DNA from: Torymus aiolomorphi
Taxonomy: Eukaryota; Arthropoda; Insecta; Hymenoptera; Torymidae
Assembly (NCBI GenBank): GCA_036365515.1
Contig: CM070874.1
Location: forward strand, 214,448,942-214,512,941
Length of the DNA stretch: 64,000 nt
Reading direction: 5' to 3'
In this document: positions 58,756 to 64,000 of the stretch, one piece after another
How the letters are laid out: the number at the start of each line of letters is the position of its first letter
How positions within the stretch are numbered: position 1 is the stretch's first letter
The notes under the pieces: model-generated
The model's input: only the letters and a program-made list of their open reading frames with translations
What the model was told of the DNA's origin: nothing
Database searches by the model: none
Translations under genes and position numbers: made by a program

Positions 58756-59217
58756 ACACATATACATATATATATATATTGTATAATGTATACACATATA
58801 AGCAATTAATTTATATTTTTAGGATCAACTCATAATGAAAACACCGTTAAGGAAACGCAAATATTGGGTTTCCTAAACCTATTTGTACAAAAAGTGGAAT
58901 TTATGTAAAAAAAGAAGCCATCGAAGATGCCTACGCAAAATTAGAACCACCTAAGTTTTATATCAATTTATGCTACGCAACATGGGGCTATAAAGAACTT
59001 GCTAAACGATGTGTGAAGAAAACAAAATCATCTCCAAAAAATAAACAACCCAGTGATTGTACGAAGTTGACTCCAAGAAAGAAAAGTCATAAGAGAGCAT
59101 TTTAGCCACATCTTAAGTTTTTACAAATACCCAGAACGGTTGTATAACTTCCATTTAAGTAGAATGAATAATTACGCACACCGCGCAATATGTGGCGCAC
59201 GATCTCACGTGAACATA

Positions 59218-60511
59218 CGAGGGTCATTTGACAAGTACCTAGCCTCACCGCCAGATGGTGCCACTATCGCACCAGAAATACACTACAGTGCAGTATCTTC
59301 CTGTAAACGGTTACAGACGAAATTTCAGCCGGATCGGAGTTGTAGTTTATTTTTGAGAGCGTGTGAAAGCAAATGTGTCCGTTGATTTTTGAAAAAATGG
59401 AGAAAGAACAATATCGGTCGGTGATTCGATTCTTGTCTTTGGAAGGGAAATCGCGCAGTGAAATTAAAGAACGCTTGGATGCAGTGTATGGGGATGCTTC
59501 TCCTTCGATGGCGACCGTTAAATTTTGGTATAACGAGTTTCAACGTGGTCGTACGTCGATTTTTGATGATCCACGCCCAGGTGCTCCGAAAACAGCCACT
59601 ACGGAGGAGAACGTGACAAAAATACACGATATCGTTTTGTCAGACCGCCGATTAAAGGTGCACGAGATAGCTGCGATAGTAGGCATCTCAGAAGAACGCG
59701 TGTGGCATATCCTACATGAGATTTTAGGCATGAGGAAGCTGTCAGCAAGGTGAGTGCCGCGTTTGCTGACTGCAGATAACAAGCGCATCCGTGTGACCAG
59801 TTCAGAGCAGTGTTTGGAGCTGTTTAATCGCAATCCAAAAGAGTTTTTGCGTCGTTACGTGACCGTCGACGAAACATGGATTCACTACTACACTCCAGAG
59901 ACCAAGGAGCAGTTAAAACAGTGGACCTTACCCGGTGAACCTGCTCCGAAGAAGGCGAAGGCGGTCCCGTCGGCCGGAAACGTGATGGCCACTGTTTTCT
60001 GGGATTCTCAAGGTGTGATTTTTATTGACTATCTGGAGAAGGGCAAAACGGTCACAGGACAGTACTACACCGAACTAGTGAGCCGATTTGACGCTGTGTT
60101 AGAAGAAAATCGGCCCCATTTGTCTAAAAAGAAAGTGCTTTTCCACCACGATAATGCACCGGCTCACACTTCTGCACTCGCCACGGCTAAATTGGTCGAA
60201 TTACACTACGAACTGCTGCCCCATCCACCGTATTCTCCAGATTTGGCTCCGTGCGACTTTTTTTTGTTTCCGAACCTAAAAAATTCGCTCACCGGGAAGA
60301 GATTCCACTCCAATAACGAAATAATCGCCGCCACGGAGGCCTATTTTGCAAACCAAGAGAAAACATTTTTTTCAACGGGGTTAAAAAAATTGGAACACCG
60401 CTGGACCAAGTGTATTCAACTAAAAGGAGACTACATTGAAAAATAAATTTTATTTTTTGTAAAATTTTGGTGTTTTCATTTGTAGGCTAGGTACTTATCA
60501 AATGACCCTCG
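59218..60511 (+). mobile_element. near-complete mariner, 1294 bp
   Basis: TIRs CGAGGGTCATTTGACAAGTA and TACTTATCAAATGACCCTCG are flanked by TA (59216-59217, 60512-60513). The size is the mariner norm. GC content and codon use are clearly higher than in the surrounding EnSpm DNA, indicating a recent arrival. Confidence 0.95.
59397..60446 (+). pseudogene. mariner DD34D transposase with a single stop
   Basis: Full-length 350-codon mariner transposase. An N-terminal helix-turn-helix pair (EQYRSVIRFLSLEGKS, IHDIVLSDRRLKVHEIAAIV) is followed by the catalytic VTVDETW, HHDNAPAH and YSPDLAPCDFFLF. The last Asp (LAPCD) is 34 residues after the second, the mariner DD34D signature. It ends GDYIEK. The only lesion seen is an in-frame TGA at 59751-59753, between KLSAR and VPRLL, at the place of the W of the usual WVPR. 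Everything else is open, so this copy decayed very recently. Confidence 0.95.
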
Positions 60512-60582
60512 TAATGGAGAAAATAGAAGAATTAGATAGTGTAGAAGATACGACTGAAGATGACGAACTAATAGAACTGTAA

Positions 60583-61082
60583 ACATAATTTTATAATATA
60601 TTGTTTATTTTTATTGAAATAAAGTATTTTATTAGATAACTATTAACAAGTGTACTTTTAATTATTTATGCCATCTAAGTTATAAATTATTTAATGCAAA
60701 GAATTTTATTCTTTATTAAATCAATAATAAACGTATACAATTATTAAATTTATAAATTTTAGGAAATGTTAGGAATTGTTAAAATCTAACAAATAATAAA
60801 AAAATATATTATTAAGTAAATATAAAAGGAAGTAACAGATAAAAAGCAGTAAAAAATAAAAAATTCTAATAAAAAGTGATAAAAAGTGATAAAATGTCCA
60901 AATACCTACACTTTTTATCACTTGTTATTACCTTTTTTCACTTTTTATCACTTTTTATTACATTTATTCATTTTGTATCATTATTTGCTTTTTTTTTTAC
61001 TCTTCATCAGTTTTTATCAATTTTTATTACTTATTTTCAAAATATATTATTTTTTTCAGAAAAATTTTTCACCAGGGTAGTC
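60583..61082. repeat. EnSpm 3' region and right subterminal repeats
   Basis: AATAAAG (60619) is a likely BEN polyadenylation signal. 60840-60960 holds AAAAAGTGATAAAAAGTG and its inverse TTTTTATCACTTTTTATTA. The right terminus is at about 61082. Confidence 0.75.
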
Positions 61083-61099
61083 TATATTATCACACGGTT

Positions 61100-61706
61100 T
61101 TAGTGTAAACATATAGAGTAAATACTATCAGGCATATTGTATTGCCTTTCTTCTTTAACGCACTTAAAGCCAGACTTTTCAACAACTTTTAATAAGTCTT
61201 CACGAGGATGAGTCACTAAAATCTTCTTTGTCAATTTCTATCTCACTAGAACTTGTAATATTTTCTGTGACAACCACAATACCCATATTCATTAATCCTT
61301 GCCTGAATAGAAATTACAATTCGATTTATTTCTTATTATCAAAAAATTTCTATTAAACTTACCGGCAATTTTGGAAAAAATTAATTAGATCTGCATTATT
61401 TAAATGTCCCAAGACCCATTAACACCACATAAAATCATATGTTTGTGAACAAAAATCCTGTAACCCTTGATAAAACAAACAATATTATGAAATACAAAAT
61501 CAAATAAATTAATTTTACCAACAGTATCAAATTTTCCAACCTTGTTCATAGTTTTTCAAGTAAGATTTGGCTTGCTCCAAAAATTTTAGATATTGTTCTA
61601 CTAAATCCACTTTATCAAAAAATTTTGTAAATAAATTGCCTGTTATTCTACCAATACTAGCACCATAATCCAAAGCACGTTTTTTTTCTGATATTGTATC
61701 AGGTAT
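61100..61706 (-). pseudogene. alpha-N-terminal protein methyltransferase (NTMT1/METTL11A family), 5'-truncated
   Basis: SAM-dependent enzyme family that methylates the N-terminal amine of XPK proteins. Three exons with GT..AG junctions: 61519-61706 (RALDYGASIGRITGNL, the SAM-binding motif I, and VDLVEQYLKFLEQAKSYL), about 61346-61488 (GLQDFCSQ, WVLGHLNNADLINFFQNC) and 61100-61302 (MNMGIVVVTEN, KEERQYNMPDSIY). Lesions: an extra base near 61540, TAA where the family has Gln before WV, and a frameshift near 61210. The N-terminal exons are missing; an LTR lies directly upstream. Retained introns show a genomic copy, not a processed one. Confidence 0.85.
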
Positions 61707-61733
61707 CTAAAATCATTAACAAGAATAATATAT

Positions 61734-63346
61734 TGTTACGACCCGAGTCGGGGTCTTCGAGCAGAAGGGCGCTTCTGCAATGGTCGCCGAGTTGACCAAC
61801 AGGAACGTGGAATTCGTTGTCCGATTAAGCGCTGAAGCGCAAGGAATTGCGGGAACTTGAAATGAAAACTCGAATTTGAAGAGATAAACCTTAACTTCGA
61901 AGTTTTATTCAATTAATAAATACTTTTGAACTTTAACAAAAATATAAAGACTTTTAAGCGTGACTCTATATAATTCAAAATGATCTTGAATATTATGCTC
62001 TGAGGCACTTGCACAGAGACCTCGGAGTGACCACTGAGGCCGGTGAGGAGGCCCTATTTATATTCTAAATTGCAGGTGGAACTCCAGGTTGGTGGTGGGA
62101 GTGGAACCAATCAAAACTATTTCCCTACCTCGAGTGGGAGTGGCTTCGCTGGAGAATTCTAGTTTAATCCGGTTTTGTCCTTGAGAGTGGGAGTGGCCTC
62201 GCTAGATAATTCTAGTTTATTCTGGATCGTCCTCGAGAGTGGGAGGTGGCCCTGCTGGAGAAATCTAGTTCCTTCGAGAGTGGGGGTAATTGCCGTTAGA
62301 ATCCGTTGGCCTTGGTGCCTCTAAAAATAGAAGGTAAACAGGAAGAGGGAGAGGGAATTTCCGTTGGGATCTTGCCGGTTCGATCTGGTTTCCGCTGACC
62401 TCTAGAGCTTCTAAGAATAGAAGGTAAACAGAAAGAGGGAGAGGGAGTTTCCGTTGGGATCTTGCCGGTTCGATCTGGTTTCTGCTGATCTCGAGAGCTT
62501 CTAAAAATAGAAGGTAAACAGGAAGAGGGAGAGGGAATTTCCGTTGGGATCTTGCCGGTTCGATCTGGTTTCCGCTGACCTCTAGAGCTTCTAAGAATAG
62601 AAGGTAAACAGAAAGAGGGAGAGGGAGTTTCCGTTGGGATCTTGCCGGTTCGATCTGGTTTCCACTGACCTCGAGAGCTTCTAAAAATAGAAGGTAAACA
62701 GGAAGAGGGGAGGAGGAAGAGACAAACAACTCCCGGAATTATATGGGAAAAACAATTCTAGGAATTATATATTTAGAAAAGGAATGAGCGTTTCCCTGAG
62801 CGAGTTTTATCCTGTTATATTTTATATTAAACTATTTACTATTATTCTTATTTATTATTAAATAACGTATTTCTACTAGAATCGCAAGCCGTTAGTTATT
62901 TGCTTATTCGGGATGTTATTATTATTATTATTATTAACAAAATTAATCGTTGCGGTATCAAGTTGTTTATTGGTTAATTATTATTATTATTTATTTACGG
63001 AGCGGTTAAACATAATTTATCTGATTAAAGATAAGGGTTTTATAGTTAAAATCTTCATCGGTTTTTTATTTTATGAGAATACGTTTGATTACGTTTATCA
63101 TTCAATTAATCGTTTAATTACGTTTTGATGGTTTCATATGATTAAATCACGTTTGCTATCCAATTAATTATATTTATTATTTAATCTATCTCTTATTGAA
63201 TACCTATACCCACGTTTATTATTTAATTGATCAAATACGTATAATTACGTTTGCTATCTAATATTAATTCCTCAAGTTCCAAATGACTATTGTAGAATCG
63301 CCCCTAAATATTCCGCCACTCGTCCGTGCGAACGCAGTTCATAACA
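61734..63346 (-). repeat. 3' LTR of a minus-strand Ty3/gypsy element
   Basis: Bounded by TGTTACG at 61734 and CATAACA at 63346. On the minus strand there is a TATAAATAGG-type promoter (about 62045), an AATAAAA signal near 61905 and the end GGTCGTAACA. The adjoining polypurine tract marks it as the 3' LTR. At 1.6 kb it is long, partly because of a 90-bp minisatellite. Confidence 0.75.
62320..62720. repeat. 90-bp minisatellite in the LTR U3
   Basis: AATAGAAGGTAAACAG recurs at 62326, 62416, 62506, 62596 and 62686, an exact 90-bp period. Alternating A and B variants (CTAAAAATAG with GGAAGAGGG versus CTAAGAATAG with GAAAGAGGG) give a 180-bp higher-order repeat. It lies upstream of the LTR TATA box, where enhancers sit. 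The 154-codon repetitive ORF is an artefact. Confidence 0.9.
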
Positions 63347-63364
63347 GTCCCCCCCGTTTTTTAA
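63347..63364 (-). promoter_or_regulatory. gypsy polypurine tract
   Basis: On the minus strand AAAAAACGGGGGGGGAC directly abuts the TGTTATG start of the LTR, the classical plus-strand primer position. Confidence 0.7.
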
Positions 63365-64000
63365 AACACGAACCCATGGTTCGGGCTTTTCTGTATTTCG
63401 AATTTCAAATGATCGCGCGCTTAACTGAGTCCTCCCGCCGCGAACTAAATTCGGCTTATCTCCGCTAGATGGTGCCACCAATCCCTGCCCCTGCCGGCAA
63501 TTGTTGTCGACTGCTGCAACTGTCAAAGCAATGGGCAAGGGGAATCAGAATCTCCCTCAAAAGATTCGCATAAGCCAAGTTAACATCTTTCTCAAGGGGA
63601 ATTGTATATAAGAAAATAAAGGAAGAGGCGAAGAAAAGGAAGGCTTCCTTCCATAAAAGGAATTCTATTTTATCGACCATTCTGGGTTTAAGGGTGAATT
63701 TACAGTAAAACGTGGATTTAAGTCAACTAATTAAATTTAAGGGTGAAGCTTTTAATAGGAAATTTCGGATTTTAAGTGTAAATTTCAACGAATAATTTTA
63801 ATCCTTAAGGGTGAATCTACAATAAAACATGGGTTTAATTTAAATAATTTGATTTCTTAAGGGTGAAGTATTGTTTTTTAATTTAAACAAAATGAGTTTA
63901 ATTTGGTTGGTTAATGGTGAAATTAATTATACTACTCAGTTTGATGACGCCGTGATACTTGCAATTTTTACATTAAGGGTGATTTATTAATAATTTTAAT
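63365..64000 (-). mobile_element. internal 3' region of the gypsy element, continues beyond the window
   Basis: By position this is the untranslated end of the gypsy internal region. Minus-strand frames of 83 and 71 codons lack recognisable domains. 63690-64000 contains degenerate TTAAGGGTGAA repeats (63687, 63730, 63806, 63859, 63974) spaced irregularly. The pol gene, if present, lies to the right of 64000. Confidence 0.45.

Larger units (their letters stand above)
56686..60582 (+). pseudogene. BEN-domain gene of the EnSpm element, split by a mariner
   Basis: Second, DNA-binding-type gene of the element. Exons: 56686-56860, 57294-57433, 57744-57887, 58352-58568 and 58823 onward, resuming after the mariner at 60514 and ending with TAA at 60580-60582; all junctions keep phase. 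Exon 1 encodes a small N-terminal beta-rich module (MFVYLYIKS, YDKQNYVCQILMIAG) common to insect BEN proteins. The middle has a coiled-coil-like KKQLKEEKRKSKTA run. The BEN domain (PKPICTKSGIYVKKEAIEDA, ELAKRCVKK, YKYPERLYNFHLSRMNNY) is in exon 5. Lesions: an in-frame TAG near 57311, frameshifts near 58860 and 59090, and the mariner. The reading frame would rejoin after precise mariner loss. Confidence 0.72.
43076..61082. mobile_element. giant EnSpm/CACTA element with divergent transposase and BEN genes
   Basis: Ends are inverted: left ACCCTGCTGAAAATG (43081) and right (read inward) ACTACCCTGGTGAAAAA (ending 61082). Both ends carry subterminal arrays of AAAAAGTGATAA words (43130-43215 and 60875-60960) and a GACATTTTATC/GATAAAATGTC pair. 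Inside are a Tnp2/EnSpm transposase transcribed leftward and a BEN-domain gene transcribed rightward. The 18-kb length includes an 8.0-kb XPG-nuclease element (46936-54961), a mariner (59218-60511) and several MITEs; without these about 7.5 kb remains. The exact terminal bases are uncertain because the CACTA tips have mutated. Confidence 0.75.

Noticed and set aside
62265..62729. 154-codon ORF with five 30-residue repeats
   Set aside because: The 90-bp minisatellite has a period divisible by three, so an open repetitive frame is expected. It lies inside an LTR U3.

Overview
The window is eukaryotic, AT-rich and almost entirely transposable elements. The mix of elements points to an insect genome: BEL/Pao, Ty1/copia and Ty3/gypsy LTR elements, a pogo element, DD41D and DD34D mariners, a Transib, and an EnSpm/CACTA element paired with a BEN-domain gene. 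Short spliced introns, foldback MITEs and (AC)n tracts fit this. A hymenopteran is my guess, but the sequence does not prove an order. Two pieces look like host genes: a decayed three-exon N-terminal protein methyltransferase (NTMT1/METTL11A family) at 61100-61706, and an unidentified candidate terminal exon at 42406-42558.

Layout. (1) 1-1551: a foldback element, then GC-rich LTR-like DNA. (2) 1554-16276: a pogo element with ~470-bp TIRs. A DD41D mariner (3597-13954) sits inside it, swollen by ~306-bp satellite arrays, and one satellite unit carries a gypsy-type solo LTR (10537-11140). (3) 16797-18191: a broken BEL/Pao pol. (4) 18192-37428: a ~19.2-kb block bounded by ~770-bp inverted repeats. 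It holds an essentially intact-looking Transib (22738-28309), a large palindrome (29475-34830) whose right arm received a TTAA MITE and a copia element, and GTACG foldback repeats. (5) 37440-41067: BEL gag, a 175-bp tandem repeat, a deleted mariner with a solo LTR in it, and a LINE tail. (6) 43076-61082: a giant EnSpm/CACTA element with divergent transposase and BEN genes. Between them is an 8.0-kb TIR element encoding an XPG/FEN1-like nuclease protein, and a mariner splits the last BEN exon. (7) 61100-64000: the NTMT pseudogene and the 3' LTR plus internal end of a minus-strand gypsy element.

Most genes here are lone enzymes for their own mobility and nearly all carry stops, frameshifts or deletions. 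The most interesting unit is the Transib. Its transposase keeps RAG1-like catalytic landmarks, its TIR begins with CACAGTG (the V(D)J RSS heptamer) followed 11 bp later by an ACAAAA-type nonamer, and it has a 5-bp CGTCG target duplication. A related, uninterrupted copy of its insertion site survives at 19951-20010. Long inverted G-rich minisatellites fill its TIRs. The second system worth attention is the EnSpm-BEN-XPG assembly, where the nuclease gene carries four tandem, frame-preserving copies of a 60-63-nt exon.
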